Origin: Polychytrium aggregatum
Lineage: Eukaryota > Chytridiomycota > Chytridiomycetes > Polychytriales
DNA: 64,000 nucleotides
Direction: 5' to 3'
NCBI RefSeq assembly: GCF_025602895.1
Contig: NW_026516218.1
Span: 186,001-250,000 of the forward strand
Of the stretch, positions 31,591-41,395 are shown in pieces. A model generated the notes under the pieces. That model had not been told where the DNA came from. It saw only the letters and a list, made by a program, of their open reading frames with translations, and did not search any database. Positions within the stretch are counted from its first letter, which is position 1. Every line of letters begins with the position of its first letter. A program made the position numbers and the translations under genes.

Positions 31591-33344
31591 ATGGAGGGCC
31601 TCCAGCATCTCGTCAGCCATGCGGACGGCGTCATCGCATCGCAGCAATACCAGGATCTTTTGTCGATTGTGAAAGGCAAGGGACACCGTCTGCTTCTGTC
31701 GGCAGGTCGAATAGAGGGCGGCTGGTTCCAGAGCAAAAGCGGATCCCAGGCTCGGATATGCAATCGCCCGCGAGTGCATCCTGCTCCCGTTTGGGCAGCT
31801 GTCGGACAGATGTGCTTCGATGTGCATGTCGCCTCTCGCCCGTCCTGGCGATAGCACCGCGTTGTGTGTGCGGATTTGCTAACCAACCGCTTGCGCCCAC
31901 TCCCTCCCCCATATCGGCACCCTGGTTCTGGTTGACGCACCGATCGGGGCCGCTGGGGCTATCGTTTTCTGCACGTCCACATCGATCCAGGCTTCCGAAA
32001 CGGCGCAGTCTACGGTGATTCTCTTGTGCTTTATACCGGCCGCGGGTGTCGAGCGTGTGTCTGTGGCTGGTCAGCATGACGGCGGAACACAGCCAAAGGC
32101 CATGTCGGCCCAGGCATGGTGCAGTTCCCCCACTGCTCTCTGGGCTGAAGGCCGCCTCGGCTTGTTCCCAAGAGCTCGCATCGCCACATTTCCCCCTGGT
32201 TGCCTTGGAGCAGTTATTGATGTCACCCGTTCTCTCTGCAAAGGCGCCAAAATCAGATTTCCGCATGCGCTGGTGATGACCTTGCTCTTCAGGAAGGGAA
32301 GGTGAGTTGGATACCCTCTGCTGCGATTGACACCAGGGCCCGGAACACAGATACGGCTCCGCTTGGGTCTCCCCGTGGCCATGGCATGGCTTTGTGAATG
32401 GCGAATCTGGCAGCGTCGTCACCACGATAACCCATACGACGCTGGTGGGTCGCATCGGCGCCACCGTGTCAACGGCTGGATGGAATAACCCCTCCCGCTT
32501 GCATCGCCCATGTCGGCAGCTTGTCGGAAAAGGCCAAGTTTATTCTCCGTGCAACATACCAGCACAGCCGAAACCTGGCCTTCTTCGTGGCTATCTACAA
32601 ATCCCTGATGCTTGTTCTCCGCAAGGTCCGGGGCGGCCAAGAGCATCACCTGGATTCGTTCGTCGCCGGCTTGTTTGGATCCATGTTCATCTTTGGCGAG
32701 GACAATCCGATTAATCAACAGGTATACTGAGGCAGAGAGAGCGAGAGAGTTAGCGGACTGGGGCTATGAGTCGGTGCTGAAGCTTCGCAGCAGATGCATT
32801 CGGGACAGTCTCGCCGCTATGGAGCGATATCTTCATGCGGCGGCACTTGAGGGTTGTGTGGGAGTGCACTCATCACACTGCAAACCATGGCCCTGGATGC
32901 AACCGCACTCATTGGCACATCTCTGCAATACTCCGGCAGATCAATTTGTATGTGTTCTCGCGGGTGGTTCTCGGATTCGCCAAGTTGATAACCGTCAAGA
33001 AAAAGTGGATCACGGCCCCGAGCCAGTCGTTCCGTATATTCGCCGTGGTGACTTGGGGTAGGTTCGGTTGCGGTGGAGCAGTTGGTGTCTGCTGCGGGCA
33101 AACAGTGAGCGGACTGTCGGTTGTCGTGAGGACGTGTGATGCAGATGTACAGAAGGAACCGCTGATATAGACATTGGACCACTGACAACCTCCTTGCCAC
33201 TGTCCGCATCCAGGCTGTGTGATGTGGCTTTTCCGTCATCACCGGGAGACCCTCCAAGGCTCGCTGCAAGACTCGATGCAGTATTTGTACAACGACAGCG
33301 ACATCTTTGACAACGTCATCAACTGGATTGTCTACAATAAATAG
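31591..33344 (+). CDS. PXMP4: Peroxisomal membrane protein 4 (PMP24, Tim17-like family)
   Basis: Blocks in order: MEGLQHLVSHADGVIASQQY (31591-), GAKIRFPHALVMTLLFRKG (~32245-32301, donor GTGAGT), LRATYQHSRNLAFFVAIYK and DSFVAGLFGSMFIFGEDN (~32515-32721), VFSRVVLGFAKLITVKKKW (~32945-33055), and LFRHHRETLQGSLQDSMQYL (~33220) to WIVYNK (stop 33342-33344). This matches the PXMP4 family throughout: an integral peroxisomal membrane protein of uncertain biochemical role. The join between the first block and GAKIRF lacks the usual RNG-VY segment; a small exon in the ~570-base interval was not found. Head-to-head with EXO1 (243 bp apart). Confidence 0.85.
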
Positions 33345-33779
33345 ACTTGGCTTCGGCAAGCTTGACAGAAATTGGCCTGCGTACGTCTTTCGCAAATGAC
33401 CATACCATCCCGCACGCAGATGCAAGTCACCCACTTCTGGACTCTGAATACACTCCCATACAACTCTCTCTCTCACTCTCGTCTCTGAAGCGCTGGATTG
33501 GACATGCTGCTGCTCGGGATGTTTGGCTGCACACATTGTATTCATTATTACATTAGACGAGCTTTTGAAAGTCGGCCGGATGCTAGAACAGCTCTATGTA
33601 CAGAATGGCTTTTTGATCGAACAAACACAACTGCCTTGCTTTCTCACAATATTTCAGAAACACCTTCAGGTTGTTCGAATAAACCGGTGTGCCGGATAGA
33701 CCAATGAAACACACAGGCTCCCACCCTCCCACAAATCAAAACAGTGATTTGGATGAGGCTGGATAATGTTCAAGCGCAA
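33345..33779. other. Convergent spacer, no gene seen
   Basis: 435 bases between PXMP4 and the UBA protein; shared 3' ends. Confidence 0.5.
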
Positions 33780-35867
33780 TCAAGGCTGGGAGAGAATCTC
33801 GATGCAGCGGTTGATATCGCCGGCGAGGAGAGTGAGCAGCTTGCGATTGAACTCGTCGTCCTGGAAGCCCATGGCAAGCAGAGCCTGCGCCTGCTGCTCA
33901 AAGACCACCTCGGCTCGGTTGACAAGGACGGTGTCTTCGTTGCTGATGTCCGAGGTAGCATCCGTAGCGTAGAAAATCTGGGCCTTGTCGGGCACAGCAG
34001 GAATAGCAGGCACAGCAGGCACGCTGGGGATGGTCGGAATATCGATCAAGCCAGCCTTGAAATTAGGCTCGGCAACTTGGAAGTGGACGGCGGGCGGGGC
34101 CGGAACAGCAGAAACGGCCGGAACAGCTGGAACAGCTGGCACAACAGGAACGCCCGAAACAGGGGGCACGACCGGGGCCGCGGGAATGGTGGGCACGGCA
34201 GGCACGGCAGGCACGGCGGGAATCTCGGGGATGGTCAGCGACTCCAAATCGATTGCAGGGCTGGGGCTGGAGATGATTTGGATGGCAATGCCGCTGGCGG
34301 GACGGGGACGGGTCTCGACGGGATCTTGGAGGGGTGGGGTGGCCACGGCATGAGGCTCAGACGATTTCTGATAGAGCTGTTCGAATCGGAGGCGCTGCAG
34401 ACGAAGAGCCTCTTGATAGGTCTCCTGAGCAGAGACGGGGCTCTGGGTCTGGTCGGCAAAGGAAACAACGGTGGGCTGGCCGCCGATATGCTCGAGGTCG
34501 CGCTCCACCTGCCTGAGGTCATTCTCGAGGCCATTCAGGTCCTGCTCGACCTCACGGGTAAGCTTTTCGAATTCCTGCTGAGTTTCGGGCGGAATTTGCT
34601 GGCCGTCCTCGCCTTGCTTGGCGGCACGGCGATAGTCACGCTGGGCTTCTTTGAAGGATCGCTTGAACTCTTTGAAGGCGGCACGAGTCTCGCGCTGGAT
34701 GCTGCGCCAGTCGTCGCTGTCCCAGCCGGCCCCGTGGTGACCATGATGACCATGATGGCCATGATGGGCGTGGTGGCCAAAGGGACCGTGGTGGCCGCGA
34801 TGGCCAAAGGGATCGTGGTGGCCATGAGGGCCATGAGGGCCATGAGGACCGCGAGGGCCGAAGGAGCCACGGGGGTCTTGAGGACCAAAGGGACCGCGAG
34901 GATCTTGGGGACCAAACGGACCTCGAGGATCTTGGGGACCAAAGGGACCGCGGGGATCTTGACCAAAGGCGCATCGGGGGTCGCTGCTGGGATCAAAGTG
35001 ACCAGGGAATCCGTGGTGGAGTCCTCCTCGGCCGCCGCGACCACCACGGCCCCGGCAGCCGTGCTGGTGTCCTCCTCGGCCGCGAGTGCATCCTTCGCCG
35101 CGAGCATCGGTGTATTCGTGGATGTGGTTCTGGATGTGCTCAAAGCCCACGCGGATGGTCTCACCAAACTGGGAGGGAGGGAGAGGAGGAGAGACCAGAA
35201 GTTGCGTCAGTCCTGCTGGTCCGTTTTCTTCCAAATCCATGGCCATCGATGGCCAGGGGGCGGTCAGGAGCCAGGGGCGGTGATATGGCGAGCAGCGGCG
35301 GCCAGCGGTGCCAAGACCGTGGCGCCACCCCCTGCCTCCAGAGAACGGGAAGGGGCGCCGGGACCAGCCATGCGGGTCCACACTGGCGGGGAAGCACGGA
35401 CCGGTGCTTACCTGGCTGAGAACCTTGGTGAACTGCTCGCCGAGCTCAGGGCGGGCGGCGACGGCTTCGTAGAGACCGCGGACCAGTCGGTCCAGCTCGT
35501 TGCCGAGACGCTCACCAGCGTCAATCAGGCTGGGCGACTCGCGGGGCTTGTCGGAGTCGGCAGCGCTCTTGGGAGCAGAGGAGCCGAGAGACTCTTCGAT
35601 AGCGCGAAGCTTCTCAAGCTTGGCGTTGAGCTTGACACGCTTTCTTTCGATCTTGGCACGCTTGGACTCGATCTTGCGCTGCAAGTCGTATCCGCGCAGG
35701 TTGGAGTCCGGGTCTGAGTCCGAGCTCGAACTGGAGCCCGAGGACTCCCAGATGTCCTGGGGGCTCTCCTCGGCCTGAGGCATGGACACATCCTCAGCAG
35801 CAGGCTGGTGCTGCGAGTCGTCGGGCTTGGAATCCGAGGAGGTCACGGGAATGGAGTGGACGCCCAT
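33780..35867 (-). CDS. UBA-domain protein with Gly/His/Pro-rich repeats
   Basis: Two exons: 35867-35412 and 35168-33780; intron 35169-35411 (GTAAGC...CAG). Start chosen at the Met of MGVHSIPVTSSD. Order: acidic Ser tract; coiled coil (RKIESKRAKIERKRVKLNAK); a helical segment (LDRLVRGLYEAVAARPELG); Arg-Gly box (GRGGRGGRGG); four DPRGPFGPQ repeats; a His-Gly tract (HHGHHGHHG); a second coiled coil (QEFEKLTREVEQDLNGLEND); a Val-Pro-Ala repeat tract; and a C-terminal UBA (QALLAMGFQDDEFNRKLLTL) like those of NBR1/p62. The architecture resembles selective-autophagy or ubiquitin shuttle proteins, but no PB1, ZZ or LIR was recognised with confidence. Ubiquitin binding is inferred from UBA only. Confidence 0.75.
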   Translation of the reverse strand: MGVHSIPVTSSDSKPDDSQHQPAAEDVSMPQAEESPQDIWESSGSSSSSDSDPDSNLRGYDLQRKIESKRAKIERKRVKLNAKLEKLRAIEESLGSSAPKSAADSDKPRESPSLIDAGERLGNELDRLVRGLYEAVAARPELGEQFTKVLSQVSTGPCFPASVDPHGWSRRPFPFSGGRGWRHGLGTAGRRCSPYHRPWLLTAPWPSMAMDLEENGPAGLTQLLVSPPLPPSQFGETIRVGFEHIQNHIHEYTDARGEGCTRGRGGHQHGCRGRGGRGGRGGLHHGFPGHFDPSSDPRCAFGQDPRGPFGPQDPRGPFGPQDPRGPFGPQDPRGSFGPRGPHGPHGPHGHHDPFGHRGHHGPFGHHAHHGHHGHHGHHGAGWDSDDWRSIQRETRAAFKEFKRSFKEAQRDYRRAAKQGEDGQQIPPETQQEFEKLTREVEQDLNGLENDLRQVERDLEHIGGQPTVVSFADQTQSPVSAQETYQEALRLQRLRFEQLYQKSSEPHAVATPPLQDPVETRPRPASGIAIQIISSPSPAIDLESLTIPEIPAVPAVPAVPTIPAAPVVPPVSGVPVVPAVPAVPAVSAVPAPPAVHFQVAEPNFKAGLIDIPTIPSVPAVPAIPAVPDKAQIFYATDATSDISNEDTVLVNRAEVVFEQQAQALLAMGFQDDEFNRKLLTLLAGDINRCIEILSQP

Positions 35868-36580
35868 CGCGAATGAGGTGGAGAGGATTTGGAGACTGAG
35901 AACGTGGGTGTGGAGGACGACGAGGGTCGGCTCAAAGGCGGGTGTCTGAGAGAACAGAGGCGCTGGAGACAAACCGGTGGCGGGCGTGCGACCAGGGTTT
36001 ATATGTCCGTTCCTTGGCGCTCCTTGGCTCGCCAAGGACGCTGCCCAGAAAAAGCTTGGCGTTCATGGCAGCCTCGTGGCAACGTCGGGACGGCGCGGAA
36101 GGTGGCGGAAACTCCGACAGCGTGGCGCGGGCTGCCAAGACGACACCGACCGAGGCGGCCGAGACGACGGCGGCGCGAACGAGGAGCTCCTCGCGGATGG
36201 GGTTTGCTCATGGCCTTTCGAATTGCAAGGATCAGGCCGGCCGAGATACGGCGGTTGGCGGGAGACAGGCATGCAGCGGCAAGCGCAAGCCGGGGGACAT
36301 GGGGGGGGGGCGCTGATGGTACTCACGGAGAGACGACCGAGACGAGGCGGACTGGTCCGGACTCGGTGCGTCTGGCGATGGCATCAAATGGACAGATGAG
36401 GTTCACCAACGGCATCCGCAGCAGTTTGGAATGGCAAAGGAGGATCGGGTGATGGGATTGGATGCATTTCTCTTCACCCGCCTCTGCAGAGTGGATGGTC
36501 GCTGTGGATTGTGTATTTCCATCCAAAACGCAGTCACAACCAAAAGCAGATGCAGGGCACCCCGCTTCAACCGATCTGAT
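35868..36580. other. Spacer between UBA gene start and PSD1 stop
   Basis: About 710 bases containing the UBA-gene promoter and a G-run at 36300-36309. The minus-strand frame remains open upstream of 35867 to 36035. No other gene seen. Confidence 0.4.
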
Positions 36581-38510
36581 CTAGAATCGACCCAGGCTCT
36601 GGCCAACACGGACCTTCTCGTCGTTGCTCACAGCAAACTCAAACTGCTTGGGGGCTTCAAACACCAACACCACGGTTGATCCGAGTCGGAATCCACCCAA
36701 TTCTTCGCCCTTCTTTGCCACATGTTGAGGTTCGTACAGACGCTCGGCGTAGGTGCCCAGAGGCGTGCTGAACTGGTTCGTTTGCAACCCCTGTTGGATG
36801 GGCAGCGTGGATGCAGTGGGGTCAGCAAACCACCCGCGGCATACACAGGTCCCGGCCTCGCAACCGCCAGGCTGTGGGTCTCACCTTTTCGTAGTTGATG
36901 CAAATCGATCCAACGTTGGTGGCGCCAACAGGGACCATCGAGAAGAAGCCGTGGCTCCAGCTACCGAGCAAGGTGATTCGCTCGTTCAGCACAAACAGGT
37001 TCTTGAGGTGCTCAACCATCCATGGCGACACCGAATAGAGCTCGCCTGCATACGAAACAAAGAAAGCGCATATCCGAAATCAGTGCATCATCCACAGCGA
37101 TCGACTAAAGACCGTATCGATTGCCAACAGCGCCTGCGCACTGGTCCATGCTGTGTTTCGTCCAGTCCGACACATGAGTTGTCTGTTCCTTGGAGCTAGA
37201 CAGCCGCTGGGTGGGCACACTTATCCCACAGCTGTCAGACGCACCCCGCAAGTCATGCGCTGCCCTCCGCCCAAGGCGGGTCCCGTTCTTTCACCTACAA
37301 GCGATACGTACCAACAAAGTGACGGCGGGTATCAACTATCCAGTCGGCGGGGGAATGGAAGCGATGGTAGTCGCCAGGCGCCAGATAAATCACGCAGAAG
37401 AACAGATCGTTTCCAGGCCGAATCTTGGTCCAGTCGTGCTCAGGCCGGAGCGATACGGCCTCATCTTTGGTCTGCTCCGCACTGGACGAGCGCTGGCCCA
37501 ACAGAGCATCCAACGAGTAGGTCACGCCTTTGATTTGCTCGACTTGGTCATTCACAACTCGGCCAAAATGCAGCACCCGTCCGTCTGCAGGACTGACCTG
37601 CAAGAAACAAGGGCATGGAACACCACATGAGTTTGGCAAAAGACGATGTGTTGCAAACACCCAGCATGCCCACACCCTCCACAGATCTGGATGCTTCCAC
37701 CGAACCCTGGATGCATCTGCCATCGATGGCTCACCAGCTTGGAGGTCTCGTCAATGGGCCGAGCGCCGGCCTTGAGCTCGCGATAAAAGAAGGCCCCGAG
37801 ATTGTCGTAGTGCTTGAGATCGGGATCCGCCATCTCGTCCAGGTGGCAGCCAAAGGCCTTGGAGTAGAGTCCGTAGAGTGGCTCTCGAAGAATCATGGGG
37901 ACCGTCAGGCCGTTGAGCCATCCCCATGCCCGCGAGATCAGTCGCAGAGGCAACAGCGAATAGGCGTGGATCTGCACGGTGAATCCGATATCGATAAGTT
38001 GACAGCGGGAGCCAGCAAAGCCACGCACAGCAAGAGGCCGCTCGGTCGCAAAGTAGCTATCGTCGAGGAAAGGTGGCAACAGCCGGCCCGCTCGAATTGC
38101 CACAGACTCGGTCACGGCACTTGAGCGAAGGCATACCAACAGTGATCCCTCGACAGATACGCCGGTCTGCTGGGCGACGCGACGCTTCTCGCTCTTTTCC
38201 TTGTGGATGAGATGGAAGAGAGCCAAGATTGCGACACCAGCGCCGATCGAAATGGGCTTCCAGGTGGTGCCGGGCTTGGTGCTTTGACCTGGTGAACGAG
38301 ACCCTCTATTGGTTACCAGGCAGGCACGACTGCGATCGCTGGGAGAGGTGTTCGAAGAAGATCCTCCGACTCAGGTTATCTTTGACAACATGTTGCGGCG
38401 GATGATAGTCGGCTGGGATCGGATTTGCTAACCTTGAGCAGCCGCGAGCCTCGCTGGACTCGAGGAAAACAGCCGTTGGCGAACCAGGGACGCCCGCTCA
38501 CAGCGCGCAT
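36581..38510 (-). CDS. PSD1: Phosphatidylserine decarboxylase, mitochondrial (type I)
   Basis: Converts phosphatidylserine to phosphatidylethanolamine at the inner mitochondrial membrane. Blocks: inferred first exon [20 protein letters not shown] (38510-, donor GTTAGC); a membrane segment ([17 protein letters not shown], ~38260); [19 protein letters not shown] and [10 protein letters not shown]-like [18 protein letters not shown] (to ~37737); [12 protein letters not shown] and [16 protein letters not shown] (37597-37313); [35 protein letters not shown] (~37044-36887); and [14 protein letters not shown] in the last exon. The LGST motif is the autocatalytic cleavage site that generates the pyruvoyl cofactor. 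The join of exon 1 to exon 2 does not keep frame at the AG I expected, so the start is provisional. Confidence 0.9.
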
Positions 38511-38684
38511 AGAATTGAGCGGGACGGAGCGATATGGCCGCAGAGGCAGCCCGGCCGTGGACCGCAAGCGTCGCCAGACGGAGAGAAATCATGCTCGGTT
38601 GCGACGGAGGAAGGGATGCTCAGATGCCGATCGGGGAGTTGTGTTTGGGTGACGATCAATGCGACCGCGAGCAAAAGAACCAGC

Positions 38685-38951
38685 ACACTCGAGCCAGTCC
38701 AGCGCACTCGAGCCAGTCCAGCACACTCGAGCCAGTCCGGCGCACTCGAGCCAGTCCAGCACACTCGAGCCAGTCCGGCGCACTCGAGCCAGTCCAGCAC
38801 ACTCGAGCCAGTCCAGCGCACTCGAGCCAGTCCAGCGCACTCGAGCCAGTCCAGCACACTCGAGCCAGTCCGGCGCACTCGAGCCAGTCCAGCGCACTCG
38901 AGCCAGTCCGGCGCACTCGAGCCAGTCCAGCACACTCGAGCCAGTCCAGCC
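38685..38951. repeat. 19-bp minisatellite, 14 copies
   Basis: Unit CACTCGAGCCAGTCCAGCR, where the last bases alternate between AGCA, AGCG and GGCG. Sits in the ~510 bp divergent interval between PSD1 and the SurE gene. Each unit includes CTCGAG. Because 57 bases is a multiple of three, all frames stay open and give spurious ORFs. Confidence 0.95.
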
Positions 38952-39018
38952 AGCTTGTTCCTGGCGCCGTCCTCCCATCCGTTCTGCAGCTTTGCTTGAT
39001 CCCACACCACCCACATCG

Positions 39019-40599
39019 ATGCCGCCGCCAATCCGCCATGTGCTCCTGTCCAACGACGATGGACCGCCGGACCCGAGCCGCTCGCCATACATCAAGCCGT
39101 TCGTCTTGGCTTTTGCGGAGCATTTCGGATGCAAGATAACGTAGGCGTCGGCGTTTCATGGAACCCTTGCATCTGGAGGGCCACCACACATCGAGGGTCG
39201 GATTCATGCCTTCCAAGGGGGCTTCTGTCCCAGGCACGCTTGCTGATTCTGACTCCTGTTGCTCTTCCAATCTCGATTCTCTGGACGCCGGTCTCTTCTC
39301 TCATCGTCGTCGGATGTGAAGCGTATGCATTCCGGATCGCCAGCGCTCGTGGGTCGGCAAGGGCATCGATGTGCAACAGTGCACCGTCACCGGATCCTAT
39401 TACGATCCTGTAACCGAGGCCGCGGTCTCGGAAGCCGCAGAGCCATCCGAATCCGATATGTGGACCCTGCTGAATGGTATGGAGCGCATCGGTGTCATTC
39501 GCCCGCATGCCTCTGCCGCGCTGCAATAGCGCAACCTGTCGGTGCAAGTTGGCCCACCGATTCGGCTCGGCGGGCACAAAACTGATACCCAAGCAATGCT
39601 TTATGTGCTGCCCGCCTCAGCGACGCCGTCTGCATGCGTCAACATTGCCCTGACGCATCTGGTCGACAGCAACGACATCGATCTGGTGATATCTGGTTCG
39701 TAGCCGCAACGGAGCCTTGACCTCTGCTGCTGTCCTTGCAACGAACCAACCCGTGTCTTATGCTGGCCACCAACGAGCAACCGGACTCTCATCCACCAGG
39801 TCCAAACTTTGGCCGCAACGCCTCGGTGGGCTCGACCTTGGCCTCTGGTACAATCGGCGCTGCCCTCGACGGCGCTGGCTTTGGGAAACGAGCGATTGCA
39901 CTCAGGTGAGCAGCATTGCTCCGTTTCGCTTGGCTCAGCCGACGATCATGTACAGCAGCGGCGCTTGTCGAGCGGCGTGGCTATTTTATTGCCGTTTGAA
40001 GTGCAGGGCAGTCCTACAGCCAAATGTTCAAGAATGGCATTCGAGGCTTGAGTGAAGGCTCACGCCCTTCTGCTCGCATCCCAGCTTCTCATACTACTCG
40101 CCGCCGGCCGAGATCACCAAATCATCGATCGAGAATGCCTGTGCATGGTCGATCCAGATCATCGAGCATCTGTGGGCAACCTGGGCCGACTCGGTAGAGG
40201 TGTACAACGTCAACATCCCGTTGATTGTGCCGTCCCAGCCCGGCATGACGATTCCCCGTATCCACTACACCGACTTTCACGCCGAGGCATTCCCGATGTA
40301 CAAGCGTGTTGCTGGCCCATCGCTGTGCTTTGAGTTTGCGCCAGACTTGCCGGGTCAGAACGGAGTCTCGCAAGGCTCGGATACTTGGTAAGAACCCGGC
40401 TCTATTCTCGGGCTCGTCTGCGGCTACGATGGGGGCCGCCCCCCCCCCTCGCTCAAGGGTGCACTCAGTACTATCCTTGGCTGATATGTCGCTTCTGCTC
40501 TCCAGGGCGGTCAACCAGCAATTGATCAGCATCACGCCAATGAAGAGCAGATACGAATGTGTGCGCGAGGAGCTCGAGCGTCGCCGTCGTCCTGGGTAG
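39019..40599 (+). CDS. SurE-family 5'/3'-nucleotidase (acid phosphatase)
   Basis: Starts ATG 39019: MPPPIRHVLLSNDDGPP, where the paired Asp of SNDDG bind the catalytic metal. Following exons give KGIDVQQCTVTGSYYDP (~39355-39470), SACVNIALTHLVDSNDIDLV (~39620-39700), the hallmark GPNFGRNASVGSTLASGTIG (~39800-39860) with the conserved Asn, GKRAIALS, VEVYNVNIPLIVPSQPGM and VNQQLISITPMKS, ending at 40599. SurE proteins dephosphorylate nucleoside monophosphates; yeast Pby1 has the same domain fused to a tubulin-tyrosine-ligase-like domain, not seen here. Divergent from PSD1. Confidence 0.85.
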
Positions 40600-41395
40600 T
40601 CTGTGGCTGCACCGACACGTAGATACACACAATCGACATGCAGACAAGACCCGCCGTGCGAGCAGATTGAGCGCGGCCGCGGCCGAAGGACTCATATCGT
40701 GACCATCTGGATGGCATGATCTGTTGACAGCGGATCCGCGAGCAGCGATTGTGTGCCGCTGAGTAGTGTGGTGTGGACTATCAATTCTGAAACTGGGAAG
40801 ATGTTGAGCGGATCTGAATTGGATCCAGCCGAGTCGATAGTTCGAAATGCTTCATGTTGATTCGGTTGTTATGCGATGCACTGTCACGAGCGTTGGACAT
40901 GAATTTGGATCCTTTCGATGACGAGAAGGTGACAAGAGGGCAGATGCCAGTGTTCCGCGGCCCGTGGCTTCTTGATGCCTGTGCTGAGGATGGCTGTGCG
41001 ATGGTTGAATTGGATCTGCATCTCCAGTCTGCACATTCCATTCGCAGAAACCGACAATGACAGTATTTATCGCAAATGCGATCATGCTCCTCATGGCCCA
41101 CGTCCTCTGGCCCACTACTTTATTCTTCAACGCACTGCATTCATGGCACCCATTCTCATAGTCTGCTGGCTCCGGGCGATCTTCATGCGTTGCATACCGC
41201 GACCACGACCACAGGCGAGACAGGCTCATTGGTGTCGCTGCAACGATCTCCGTGATCGGATTCGACAGCAAATGGCGGCAGCAGATGGCGGCAGCAGATG
41301 GCGGCAGCAAGGACAAGCCTGTACCCGATTTCACATGGTATATAGACACTGTTTTCAGATGATCGAATCACTCGACTGCAATGCACACACTTGCT
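40600..41395. other. Convergent spacer with a short 13-bp repeat
   Basis: About 800 bases with no recognisable gene. Three copies of ATGGCGGCAGCAG lie at 41272-41311. Confidence 0.45.

Noticed and set aside
33744-35717. 657-codon plus-strand ORF
   Set aside because: Antisense of the repetitive UBA-protein gene; its length comes from repeat composition.
38685-38951. CRISPR-like array
   Set aside because: Units are head-to-tail 19-mers with no unique spacers; this is a minisatellite in a eukaryotic genome.
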